A stretch of 64,000 nucleotides of DNA from assembly GCF_940670765.1 (NCBI RefSeq), contig NZ_CALNVW010000031.1, positions 326,753 to 390,752 of the forward strand, given 5' to 3'. Shown one piece after another: positions 27,526 to 36,560 of this stretch (position 1 is its first letter; every line of letters begins with the position of its first letter). The stretch is from Streptomyces sp. A 4/2 (GTDB lineage: Bacteria; Actinomycetota; Actinomycetes; Streptomycetales; Streptomycetaceae). A model generated the notes under the pieces. The model was not told the DNA's origin. It ran no database searches and saw only the letters and a list, made by a program, of their open reading frames with translations. The translations under genes and the position numbers were made by a program.

Positions 27526-28737
27526 ATGGACGTGGCGCAGAAGCCGAAGGTCGTTCTGGGGGTCAGCGGAGGCATCGCCGCGTACAAGGCCTGCGAGGTG
27601 CTGCGCCGGCTGACCGAGTCCGGACACGACGTACGGGTCGTGCCCACCGAATCCGCGCTCCACTTCGTCGGCGCCGCCACCTGGTCGGCACTCTCCGGCA
27701 GCCCGGTGTCGACCGAGGTCTGGTCCGATGTCCACGAGGTCCCGCACGTACGGATCGGACAGGCCGCCGATCTCGTGCTGGTCGCTCCCGCCACCGCCGA
27801 CATCCTGGCCAGGGCGGCCCACGGCCTCGCCGACGACCTGCTGACCAACACCCTGCTCACGGCCAGGTGTCCGGTCGTCTTCGCGCCCGCGATGCACACC
27901 GAGATGTGGGAGCACCCGGCCACCCGGGAGAACGTCGCGACACTCCGCAGGCGCGGAGCCGTGGTGATCGAGCCCGGCGTCGGCAGGCTCACCGGCGTCG
28001 ACACCGGCAAGGGCAGGCTGCCCGACCCGGGGGAGATCTTCGAGACCTGCCGACGGGTGCTCGCCCGCGGAGTGACGGAACCCGACCTCGCCGGACGCCA
28101 TGTCGTGATCAGTGCGGGCGGCACCCGTGAGCCGCTCGACCCGGTGCGCTTCCTGGGGAACCGCTCGTCGGGCAAGCAGGGGTACGCCCTCGCCCGTACG
28201 GCTGTCGCGCGCGGCGCCAGGGTGACGCTGATCGAGGCCAACACCGGTATGCCGGATCCGGCGGGGGCCGACGTCGTCCATGTGGGAACCGCGGTGCAGC
28301 TGCGCGAAGCCGTCCTGGAGGCCGCGGCCGACGCCGACGCCGTGGTCATGGCCGCGGCGGTGGCCGACTTCCGCCCGGCCGCCTACGCCGCGGGCAAGAT
28401 CAAGAAGCGGGACGGCCAGGAGCCCGCCCCGATCACTCTGGTCCGCAATCCGGACATCCTCGCCGAGATCTCGGCGGAACGCGCCACGCCCGGACAGGTG
28501 GTGGTCGGGTTCGCCGCGGAGACCGACGACGTCCTCTCCAACGGCCGTCACAAACTGCGGCGCAAGGGCTGTGACCTGCTCGTCGTCAATGAGGTGGGGG
28601 AACACAAGACCTTCGGGTCCGAGGAGAACGAAGCAGTGGTCCTGGCGGCGGGGGGCAGTGAGACCCCGGTGCCGTACGGGACTAAGGAAGCCCTTGCAGA
28701 TACGGTCTGGGACCTGGTCATACCCGGGCTCGGATGA
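27526..28737 (+). CDS. coaBC: bifunctional phosphopantothenoylcysteine decarboxylase / phosphopantothenate--cysteine ligase
   Basis: 403 residues. Residues 1-185 form the FMN-dependent CoaC decarboxylase (LGVSGGIAAYKA; PAMHTEMWEHPAT). The rest is the CoaB ligase with NRSSGKQGYALA and AAAVADFRP plus KIKKRDG. Together they make 4'-phosphopantetheine for CoA. Start choice: ATG 27526 has GGGAG at 27511-27515; GTG 27532 with GGGGAG at 27518-27523 is almost as good and would shorten the protein by two residues. Confidence 0.95.
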   Translation: MDVAQKPKVVLGVSGGIAAYKACEVLRRLTESGHDVRVVPTESALHFVGAATWSALSGSPVSTEVWSDVHEVPHVRIGQAADLVLVAPATADILARAAHGLADDLLTNTLLTARCPVVFAPAMHTEMWEHPATRENVATLRRRGAVVIEPGVGRLTGVDTGKGRLPDPGEIFETCRRVLARGVTEPDLAGRHVVISAGGTREPLDPVRFLGNRSSGKQGYALARTAVARGARVTLIEANTGMPDPAGADVVHVGTAVQLREAVLEAAADADAVVMAAAVADFRPAAYAAGKIKKRDGQEPAPITLVRNPDILAEISAERATPGQVVVGFAAETDDVLSNGRHKLRRKGCDLLVVNEVGEHKTFGSEENEAVVLAAGGSETPVPYGTKEALADTVWDLVIPGLG

Positions 28738-28901
28738 AAATCTGGTGTCGGCCCACCGGCGGGGCAAGGCCGCAGAACGCGGACTCCCGCCTGTTCGGCG
28801 GGCCGATGACCGTACCGCAGTAAGGAGTGCCTCGGGTCACACGGCTCCCACGGAGCGAGACACGTGCCCCGTTGACCGGAGGCGACCGATAAACTGGTCA
28901 C

Positions 28902-28933
28902 GGAATGAGCCGGGCGCAGCTCCCGGCCACTCC
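28902..28933 (+). promoter_or_regulatory. structured 5' leader hairpin of metK
   Basis: GGAATGAGCCGGG (28902-28914) pairs with CCCGGCCACTCC (28922-28933), eleven base pairs with one mismatch and one bulged A, around the loop CGCAGCT. It lies in a 238-base gap before metK. I could not match it to a known SAM or SAH riboswitch class. Confidence 0.4.
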
Positions 28934-28975
28934 ACCCATGATCAGCCAGCAGCCGCTGCAACCCCAGGGAGCGTT

Positions 28976-30199
<1,224 letters not shown>

Positions 30200-30220
30200 G
30201 GCCGACCGCCGCTTCGCGTG

Positions 30221-30260
30221 CCGCTGCCCGGCACCCCTCGCCAGGGGTGCCGGGCAGCGG
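30221..30260. terminator. strong terminator after metK
   Basis: A perfect 18-bp stem (30221-30238 with 30243-30260) with a CGCC loop, 21 bases past metK. It also faces the convergent pxp operon, whose last stop is at 30324. Confidence 0.9.
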
Positions 30261-30323
30261 CATGTGCAGGGTCGGAAGGGAGTGGATTCCGGGCGGCGGC
30301 AGGGGCCGGGCCGCGCGTGCGGC

Positions 30324-31184
30324 TCACCGCACCGGCACGAACCGCACTGCCGTGCCCGGAGTCGCCTGGGCGGCGGCTGCGAGGGACGCGTGGGGTACGA
30401 CCCCGATCACCGGGTACCCGCCGGTGGTCGGGTGGTCGTTGAGGAAGACCACGGGGCGGCCGTCGGGGGGCACCTGGACCGCTCCCAGAACGACGCCCTC
30501 GCTCGGCAGTTCGCCCTGTCGGGCCCGTTCGAGGGCGGGGCCGTCGGTGCGCAGGCCGATGCGGTTGCTGTGCGGTGAGACCCGGTACCCGGCCGTGGCC
30601 AGGGTGCGCAGGGCGGCGGGGGTGAACCAGTCGTGGCGGGGGCCCAGCCGTACCGGCAGAACCAGGGACGCGGGCATGCCCGGCCACGGCACGGCGTCCG
30701 CCCGGCCCGGGGCCCCGTGGGGCGTGCCGAGCGGCAGTTCGTCTCCGTCGCGCAGCGGTGCGGGGCCGAGCCCGGAGAGGAGGTCGGCCGATCGGCTGCC
30801 GAGCACGGGTTCCGGGAGCAGACCGCCACCGAACGCCAGATAGCTGCGCACGCCCCGCGCGGCCGGATGCGCTTCGAGGACCGCACCGGCCGGGACGTGC
30901 ACCGGTGCGCCCCAGGCGACGGGACGGCCGTCGACCGTGACGCGGCAGGGCGCACCCCCGACGACGGCGGTGGACGCCCGGTCCGGGCGGACCGCGCAGC
31001 CGGTGAGCGTGGTCTCCAGTACGGCGGCATCGGCCCGGTTGCCCGCCAGCCGGTTCGCCAACTGCCGGGCCGGGGCGTCCAGGGCGCCCGCGTGACCCAC
31101 ACCGAGGTGCGCGTATCCGGGGCGGCCGTCGTCCTGCACGGTGGTCAGGGCGCCGGCCCGGACCACCTGGAGCCGTGCCGTCAT
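30324..31184 (-). CDS. pxpC: 5-oxoprolinase subunit C (biotin-dependent carboxyltransferase family)
   Basis: 286 residues. With PxpA and PxpB it forms the ATP-dependent prokaryotic 5-oxoprolinase that opens 5-oxoproline to glutamate. ALTTVQDDGRPGYAHLGVGHAGALD and the late NRIGLRTDGPAL and NDHPTTGGYPVIGVV are typical of the KipA/PxpC family. ATG 31184 overlaps the pxpB stop, so the long upstream open frame is not used. Third gene of a tightly overlapping operon. Confidence 0.94.
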   Translation of the reverse strand: MTARLQVVRAGALTTVQDDGRPGYAHLGVGHAGALDAPARQLANRLAGNRADAAVLETTLTGCAVRPDRASTAVVGGAPCRVTVDGRPVAWGAPVHVPAGAVLEAHPAARGVRSYLAFGGGLLPEPVLGSRSADLLSGLGPAPLRDGDELPLGTPHGAPGRADAVPWPGMPASLVLPVRLGPRHDWFTPAALRTLATAGYRVSPHSNRIGLRTDGPALERARQGELPSEGVVLGAVQVPPDGRPVVFLNDHPTTGGYPVIGVVPHASLAAAAQATPGTAVRFVPVR

Positions 31185-31852
31185 CCGCAGGTCTCCCTCG
31201 TACTCGCTTCGACGAACCGGACGCGGGTGCCCGGGGTGAGCAGCGCGGCGGGCTCGCGGGCCGGGTCCCACAGGCGGCCGGGGTCCGGCATCCGGCCGAT
31301 GAGCTGCCAGCCGCCCGGTGAGGCGCGCGGGTACACGCCGGTGTGCGGCCCCGCCAGGGCCAGGGCTCCGGCCGGGACCTGGGTACGGGGGGTGGTGCGG
31401 CGAGGCACGTGGAAGCGTTCGGGGAGCCCCGTCAGATAGCCGAAGCCCGGCGCGAAACCGCTGAAGGCGACGCGGAATTCGGCGCCGCTGTGGATCCGGG
31501 ACACTTCGTCGACGCCCACGCCCCACCGGGCGGCGACATCGGCGAGGTCGGGGCCGTCGTACAGCACCGGGATCTCCACCGCGTCGCCCGCGTCGCGCGG
31601 CAGCGGCGGTATCCGCCAGGAGACGAGGTCGGACGCGAGCCGCCCGGCGGCACCCGGGGGTATGTCCGGGATGCCGTCGAGCAGGACGGTCCTGGCGCCG
31701 GGAACGATCTCGCGTACGGCGGGGAGCTCACCGCGGGCGCGGCGGCGCAGCAGTTCGGCGTGGAAGGCCTCGGCGTGTGCGCCGGTGGCCAGTTCGACGA
31801 GCAGTGCGTGCCGGCCCGCGGGCAGGACCCGGACGTCGTCCCGGCCGCTCAT
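31181..31852 (-). CDS. pxpB: 5-oxoprolinase subunit B
   Basis: 223 residues, KipI/PxpB allophanate hydrolase subunit 1-like fold. FSGFAPGFGYLTGLP and VPRRTTPRTQVPAGALALAG are family hallmarks, as is SPGGWQLIGR near the end. The start MSGRDDVRVL at 31852 overlaps the pxpA stop (ATGA). It probably acts as a complex with PxpC to phosphorylate or activate 5-oxoproline. Confidence 0.94.
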   Translation of the reverse strand: MSGRDDVRVLPAGRHALLVELATGAHAEAFHAELLRRRARGELPAVREIVPGARTVLLDGIPDIPPGAAGRLASDLVSWRIPPLPRDAGDAVEIPVLYDGPDLADVAARWGVGVDEVSRIHSGAEFRVAFSGFAPGFGYLTGLPERFHVPRRTTPRTQVPAGALALAGPHTGVYPRASPGGWQLIGRMPDPGRLWDPAREPAALLTPGTRVRFVEASTRETCG

Positions 31853-32601
31853 GCGAACGCCCGGACGGTGACGCCGGCTGCTTCCAGGGCTGCTCTGACC
31901 CGGCGGGCCAGCTCCGCGGCGCCGGGGGAGTCGCCGTGCACGCACAGGGACCGGGCCCCGACCGGGATCCGGCTGCCGTCGGCGGCGGTGACGGCGCGGT
32001 CGACCGCCATGCCGACCGCACGGCGGACGACGGCAGGGGCGTCATGGACGACCGCGTCGGGCTCGCCGCGCGGTACGAGGGTGCCCTGCCGGGTGTACGC
32101 ACGGTCGGCGAAGGCTTCCTCGACGGCGTCGAGCCCCGCGGCCGACGCGTGCGCGAGCAGCTGCGAACCGGGCAGCCCGAGCACGGCGGGAGAGCCACCG
32201 GCCAGCAGCACGCCTTCGACCACCGCCGCGGCCTGGGTCTCGTCCCGGACGGTGCGGTTGTAGAGGGCGCCGTGCGGCTTCACGTACGAGACGACCGACC
32301 CGGCGGCCTCGGCGAAGACGCGCAGCGCGCCGATCTGGTAGGCGACCTCGGCGGCCAGCTCGGCGGGCGGTACCTCCATGGAACGCCGTCCGAAACCGGC
32401 GAGATCCCGGTACCCGACATGGGCGCCGATCCGAACACCGCGGGCGGCGGCCGTCTCGCACACCCGGCGCATCACCGAGGCGTCGCCCGCGTGGAAACCG
32501 CAGGCGACGTTGGCGCTCGTCACGCAGGAAAGCAGGGCGTCGTCATCGGTGAGCTTCCACCGTCCGAAGCCTTCACCGAGATCCGCATTGAGGTCCATCA
32601 C
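31849..32601 (-). CDS. pxpA: 5-oxoprolinase subunit A (LamB/YcsF family)
   Basis: 250 residues. LNADLGEGFGRW, SANVACGFHAGD, RIGAHVGYRDLAGFGRR and VKPHGALYN are the LamB/YcsF motifs. The predicted promoter places transcription start at or next to the GTG at 32601, and there is no ribosome site, so the mRNA is probably leaderless and begins MMDLNADLG; the second codon is ATG 32598. First gene of pxpABC and divergent from the GntR regulator. Confidence 0.94.
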   Translation of the reverse strand: MMDLNADLGEGFGRWKLTDDDALLSCVTSANVACGFHAGDASVMRRVCETAAARGVRIGAHVGYRDLAGFGRRSMEVPPAELAAEVAYQIGALRVFAEAAGSVVSYVKPHGALYNRTVRDETQAAAVVEGVLLAGGSPAVLGLPGSQLLAHASAAGLDAVEEAFADRAYTRQGTLVPRGEPDAVVHDAPAVVRRAVGMAVDRAVTAADGSRIPVGARSLCVHGDSPGAAELARRVRAALEAAGVTVRAFA

Positions 32602-32607
32602 ATGCGC

Positions 32608-32637
32608 ACGCTAACGAATTGTTCAACAATCTGACAA
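32608..32637 (-). promoter_or_regulatory. pxpABC promoter with GntR operator in the spacer
   Basis: On the minus strand: -35 TTGTCA (32637-32632), 18-base spacer, -10 TAGCGT (32613-32608), start near 32601. The spacer contains the 13-bp palindrome ATTGTTCAACAAT (32618-32630), whose core is identical to the palindrome at the permease promoter. The GT-TGA-AC core matches FadR-type GntR operators. Confidence 0.75.
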
Positions 32638-32733
32638 GGGGTTGGCTTGGGAGCGGTCGCGTTCCTGCGATTGACTTGGCCCCGCCGCCCCGAGCGCGGC
32701 GCGCGGCGAGCGGCGGAGGAACAGGGGTCGGGC

Positions 32734-33447
32734 ATGGCGGAGACATCGGGCCGGGTTGTTCCGGACCTCACCGAACTGGCGGCGGACGGCGCCGCCCTGG
32801 CCGGAGCGGGCACGGCGGAGCGGGTCGCCTCCGTCCTCCGGGAACGGATCACCGAGGGGTACTTCCCGCCCGGGAGCAGGCTCTCCGAGGAGAGCCTCAG
32901 CGGTGCGCTCGCCGTTTCCCGGAACACGCTGCGGGAGGCGTTCCGACTGCTCACCCATGAGCGGCTGCTCGAACACCGGCTCAACAAAGGGGTTTTCGTC
33001 CGGGTGCTCGCGGTGGCGGACCTGGTGGACATCTACCAGGTCAGGCTGCTGGTCGAGTGCGCGGCGCTACGGGCGCTGGGGGAGCCGCCGTACGCGCTGG
33101 AAGCGGCCGAAGCCGCGGTGGCCACCGGTGAGCGGGCCGCCGCGGTGGACGACTGGGCGGCCTGCTCGACCGCCAACATCCGCTTCCACCAGGCGCTGGC
33201 GGGGCTGGCCGGCAGTCCCCGGGTGAACGAGCTGATGGGTAATGTGCTGGCCGAGCTGCGGCTGGCCTTCCACGTGATGGCGGACCCGCGCCGTTTCCAC
33301 GAGCCGTATCTCACCCGGAACCGCGAGCTCGTGGACCGGCTGGCCGCGGGGGACGCGGCAGGCGCCGAACGCATGCTGGGTTTCTATCTGGAGGACTCCC
33401 GCCGTCAGCTCGCCGAGGCGTACGCGCAGCGGCTCGCGGCCGAGTGA
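32734..33447 (+). CDS. GntR-family (FadR/FCD) transcriptional regulator
   Basis: 237 residues. The N-terminal winged HTH (about 20-95) includes ITEGYFPPGSRLSEESLS and VSRNTLREAFRLL. The C-terminal all-helical FCD ligand domain (about 100-230) holds VECAALRALG and a metal-type pattern with NIRFHQAL and a later RNRELVDRLAAGD. FCD regulators bind organic acids. ATG 32734 is taken because GGAGGA and AGGGG precede it. Flanked by identical palindromes at both outward promoters, it is very likely the local 5-oxoproline or glutamate-derived signal sensor. Confidence 0.92.
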   Translation: MAETSGRVVPDLTELAADGAALAGAGTAERVASVLRERITEGYFPPGSRLSEESLSGALAVSRNTLREAFRLLTHERLLEHRLNKGVFVRVLAVADLVDIYQVRLLVECAALRALGEPPYALEAAEAAVATGERAAAVDDWAACSTANIRFHQALAGLAGSPRVNELMGNVLAELRLAFHVMADPRRFHEPYLTRNRELVDRLAAGDAAGAERMLGFYLEDSRRQLAEAYAQRLAAE

Positions 33448-33535
33448 GGGCGGTGCGCACGGGGTCGGCGGTGTGAGACTTCGGGCGCCGGACGCCCCGT
33501 ACGGCTCCTGCCGTCCGTTCTGTGATCGACGTCTC

Positions 33536-33565
33536 TTGTGCGTTTGTTGAACAATCACTTAGGGT
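33536..33565 (+). promoter_or_regulatory. DUF969/DUF979 transporter promoter with GntR operator
   Basis: -35 TTGTGC (33536-33541), 18-base spacer, -10 TAGGGT (33560-33565). TTGTTGAACAA (33544-33554) is a perfect 11-base palindrome between them and is the reverse-complement twin of the core at the pxpA promoter. Start expected near 33572. Confidence 0.75.
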
Positions 33566-33628
33566 CTCGCGCAGCATCCCCCCGTCTGACCGGGACCGCA
33601 AGGTCCATGCGCGGAAGAAGGCCGACGC

Positions 33629-34360
33629 GTGATCGTTCTCCTCGGCGTGCTCGTGGTGATCCTCGGATTCGCCACGCGCCGCAACCCCCTCCTCGTGGTG
33701 GGAGCAGCCGGCATCGTGACCGGACTGCTCGGCAAACTGTCCCCGCAGGAAGTGCTGGCCGCGTTCGGCAACAACTTCGCCTCGGCCCGTTCGGTGACGG
33801 TATTCGTCATCACGCTGCCGGTCATCGGGCTGCTGGAGCGCTACGGCCTCCAGGAGCAGGCACGCAGCCTCATCGGGAAGCTCGGCAAGCTGACGACCGG
33901 CCGCTTTCTCGCGCTCTATCTGCTCATCCGCCAGCTCACCGCTTCCGTGGGGCTGACCAGCATCGGCGGCCCGGCGCAGAGCGTGCGTCCGTTGATCGCC
34001 CCGATGGCCGAGGCGGCCGCCGAGGCCAAGGCGGGGGGACCGCTGCCGCAGCGGCTGCGGGAGAAGATCCGCTCGCACGCCTCCGGCGCCGACACCATCG
34101 GCGTCTTCTTCGGCGAGGACTGTTTCATAGCCATCGGCTCGATCCTGCTGATCACCGGGTTCGTGAACTCGACCTACAACCAGCACCTGGAACCGCTGAG
34201 TCTGGCGCTGTGGGCCATTCCCTCCGCGGTCTGCGCCTTCGTCATCCATGGCGCCCGGCTGCTGAACCTGGACCGCCAACTGGAGCGTGAACTCGCGGTC
34301 GTCGCCGCCGAGAACGAGCTCGCCGCCCACACCGCACGCAGCCCCGAGGACTCCAAGTGA
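33629..34360 (+). CDS. DUF969 family membrane protein, putative 5-oxoproline transporter subunit
   Basis: 243 residues with about five hydrophobic segments (VLLGVLVVILGFAT; LLVVGAAGIVTGLL; VFVITLPVIGLLERYG; IAIGSILLITGFV; a late WAIPSAVCAFVIHG). Polar motifs ASVGLTSIGGPAQSVRPLIAP and FFGEDCF lie between helices and may line a transport path. DUF969 always pairs with DUF979; both are linked to pxpABC or pyroglutamyl peptidase genes, which is the reason for the proposed 5-oxoproline role. GTG start. The stop overlaps the next gene. Confidence 0.88.
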   Translation: MIVLLGVLVVILGFATRRNPLLVVGAAGIVTGLLGKLSPQEVLAAFGNNFASARSVTVFVITLPVIGLLERYGLQEQARSLIGKLGKLTTGRFLALYLLIRQLTASVGLTSIGGPAQSVRPLIAPMAEAAAEAKAGGPLPQRLREKIRSHASGADTIGVFFGEDCFIAIGSILLITGFVNSTYNQHLEPLSLALWAIPSAVCAFVIHGARLLNLDRQLERELAVVAAENELAAHTARSPEDSK

Positions 34361-35325
34361 TCAAGTCCGAGTACTTCTTCTGGCTGGTGGGCGCCGTCTT
34401 CCTGGTGATGGCCGCGCAGATGGCCAACGACCGGACCAACCCCAAACGCCTCGGTTCGGCCTCCTTCTGGGGTCTGCTGGGCGCGTCGTTCTTCTACTCG
34501 ACCGGTGTGGTCGACACATCGCTTCCTGCCGAGCCGCTCGGCCTCGCCGTCCTCGTGCTGATCGTCCTCGGCGGATTCGGCTTCACCGGCAAGGGCGCCT
34601 CGCACACCCCGCCCCGCGAGGAGCGCGCCGCCTCGGCCGCCCGCTTCGGCAACAAGCTCTTCCTGCCGGCCCTCACCATCCCCGTCGTCGCGATGATCTG
34701 CGCGACGCTGCTGAAGAAGTGGAAGATCGGCGGCGAGCCGGTCCTGGAGCCGGGGTACGAGACCATCCTGGGGCTGGGCATCGGCGCGATCGCCGCGCTG
34801 GCCGTCGGCATGGTGGTGCTGCGGGAACGCCGCGTCGCGGTTCCGCTGCACGCGGGCCGCAACATGCTCGAATCCATGGGCTGGGCGCTGATCCTGCCCC
34901 AGCTGCTGGCCGTGCTCGGATCGATCTTCCAACTGGCGGGCGTCGGCGACCAGGTGGGCCGGATCACCGAGGCGATCCTCCCCGAGGGCCAGCGCTTCAT
35001 CGCCGTGGTCGTCTACTGCTGCGGCATGGTCCTCTTCACCATCGTCATGGGCAACGCCTTCGCGGCCTTCCCCGTCATGACGGCCGCGATCGGCTGGCCC
35101 GTGCTCATCCAGCAGATGCACGGCAGCACCCCGGCGATCCTCGCCATCGGCATGCTGTGCGGCTTCTGCGGCACACTCGTCACCCCGATGGCCGCCAACT
35201 TCAACCTGGTCCCGGCCGCGCTGCTGGAACTCAAGGACCAGTACGGGCCCATCAAGGCCCAACTGCCCACCGCCGCAGCGCTGCTGGTCTGCAACATCGC
35301 CATCCTGGCCCTGTTCGCCTTCTGA
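34357..35325 (+). CDS. DUF979 family membrane protein, putative 5-oxoproline transporter subunit
   Basis: 322 residues with about eight membrane helices, including FFWLVGAVFLVMAAQMA at the N-terminus and LLVCNIAILALFAF at the C-terminus. The motif MGNAFAAFPVMTAAIGWP and CGFCGTLVTPMAANFN resemble re-entrant or gating loops. It starts within the DUF969 stop (ATGA), so the two are made together. No ATPase is encoded nearby, implying a secondary carrier. Confidence 0.88.
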   Translation: MIKSEYFFWLVGAVFLVMAAQMANDRTNPKRLGSASFWGLLGASFFYSTGVVDTSLPAEPLGLAVLVLIVLGGFGFTGKGASHTPPREERAASAARFGNKLFLPALTIPVVAMICATLLKKWKIGGEPVLEPGYETILGLGIGAIAALAVGMVVLRERRVAVPLHAGRNMLESMGWALILPQLLAVLGSIFQLAGVGDQVGRITEAILPEGQRFIAVVVYCCGMVLFTIVMGNAFAAFPVMTAAIGWPVLIQQMHGSTPAILAIGMLCGFCGTLVTPMAANFNLVPAALLELKDQYGPIKAQLPTAAALLVCNIAILALFAF

Positions 35326-35375
35326 TCCCCGAGCGCCCCACCGCTGTCCCACCTCCCCCAAGGAGCGACCCCTCC

Positions 35376-36488
35376 ATGCCCCTCGCACCGTCCGTGCTTC
35401 CTTCCGAGTACGCGCTGCCGTTCGCCGAGCTGGCGCTCCACAACGTGGTCCGCGAGTACCCCAACGCCCCCGCCCACCTCTACGCGGGCCCCGAGGAGAT
35501 CGTCGCGCCGCGCACCCTGCACCCGGCCTTCTACGGGTCGTACGACTGGCACTCCACCGTGCACATGCACTGGTTGCTCGTACGGCTGCTGCGCCGCTTC
35601 GGGTCCCAGGCCCTGAGCTCCCGGACCTCGGGCGACCAGGCCTCGGGTGACCAGGCCTCGGGCGACCGGATCCCGGACGCCCTGCCCGCGGCCGTCACGG
35701 CCCGGATCACCGAGGTGCTCGACACCCATCTGACCCCCGAGAACCTCGCCGTGGAGGCCGCGTACCTGCGCCGTCGCCCGTCGTTCGAGCGACCGTACGG
35801 CTGGGCCTGGTCGGTGGCGCTCGCCGCCGAGTGCCGTGCGCTCGGCGGTCCCGCCGGTGACCGCTGGGCCGACGCCCTGGCCCCGCTGGTGGACGCCGTC
35901 GGTGAACTGCTGACGGGCTGGCTGGCCAAGGCGACGTACCCGGTCAGGCACGGGGTCCACAACAACAGCGCCTTCGGTCTCGGACTCGTCCTGGACGCGG
36001 GCGCGGAGGCCGGACTGGCCGGTCCGGTGCTGGACGCGGTGACCGACCGGCTGCACGGCTGGTTCGCCGACGATCACGACGCCCCGCTCCACTGGGAGCC
36101 GTCGGGCCAGGACTTCCTCTCGCCCGCGCTCACCGAGGCGCACGCCATGCTCCGGGTCCTGCCGCCCGCGGACTTCCCCGGATGGCTCGCCCGGTTCGTA
36201 CCGTCGCTCACCGACGACACCCCGTGTTCCCTGCTCACCCCGCCGGTGATCTCGGACCGCTCCGATCCGCAGATCGGACATCTGCTGGGGCTCGCCCTGA
36301 GCCGCGCCGCCGGTCTGCGGGCCCTGGCCGGAGCACTGCCCGAGGGCCCGGCCCGCGATGCCCTGGAGCGTTCCGTCGCCGCCCATCTGGCGACGGGCCT
36401 CCCGGCCGTCTCCTCCGGCGACTTCACCTCGGACCACTGGCTGGCCTCCTTCGCCACCCTGGCCCTGGACACCGCGCCGGGCCGCTGA
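35376..36488 (+). CDS. DUF2891 domain protein
   Basis: 370 residues, predicted mostly helical, without signal peptide. Conserved-looking patches are HPAFYGSYDWHSTVHMHW near residue 50, YGWAWSVALA, GVHNNSAFGLGL, and SGQDFLSPALTEAHAM; the His/Asp/Trp content and helical pattern recall alpha/alpha-barrel enzymes. Biochemical role unknown. The operon position after the transporter suggests it handles 5-oxoproline or a pyroglutamyl compound. AAGGAG at 35360-35365 fixes the ATG. An in-frame tandem repeat inserts GDQAS units near residue 90. Confidence 0.88.
   Translation: MPLAPSVLPSEYALPFAELALHNVVREYPNAPAHLYAGPEEIVAPRTLHPAFYGSYDWHSTVHMHWLLVRLLRRFGSQALSSRTSGDQASGDQASGDRIPDALPAAVTARITEVLDTHLTPENLAVEAAYLRRRPSFERPYGWAWSVALAAECRALGGPAGDRWADALAPLVDAVGELLTGWLAKATYPVRHGVHNNSAFGLGLVLDAGAEAGLAGPVLDAVTDRLHGWFADDHDAPLHWEPSGQDFLSPALTEAHAMLRVLPPADFPGWLARFVPSLTDDTPCSLLTPPVISDRSDPQIGHLLGLALSRAAGLRALAGALPEGPARDALERSVAAHLATGLPAVSSGDFTSDHWLASFATLALDTAPGR
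35624..35667 (+). repeat. 15-bp tandem repeat inside the DUF2891 gene
   Basis: The unit CGACCAGGCCTCGGG occurs at 35633-35647 and 35648-35662 (one mismatch) with partial copies on both sides. It adds SGDQA pentapeptides in frame, probably in a surface loop. A likely site of length variation between strains. Confidence 0.8.
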
Positions 36489-36560
36489 GCCCGTTCCCCA
36501 CGGCGTCCGGCCGCTCGTCCGCCGGGCCGGATGTCAGTGGGGTCTGGTAGGAATTTGGCT

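Noticed and set aside
28872..28895. metK promoter TTGACC ... TAAACT
   Set aside because: Both hexamers are good but the spacer is only 12 bases.
28738..28975. SAM-I, SAM-IV or SAH riboswitch before metK
   Set aside because: A short GCTGCAACC stretch and CCAGG looked suggestive, but the conserved stems and pseudoknot order of those classes could not be built.
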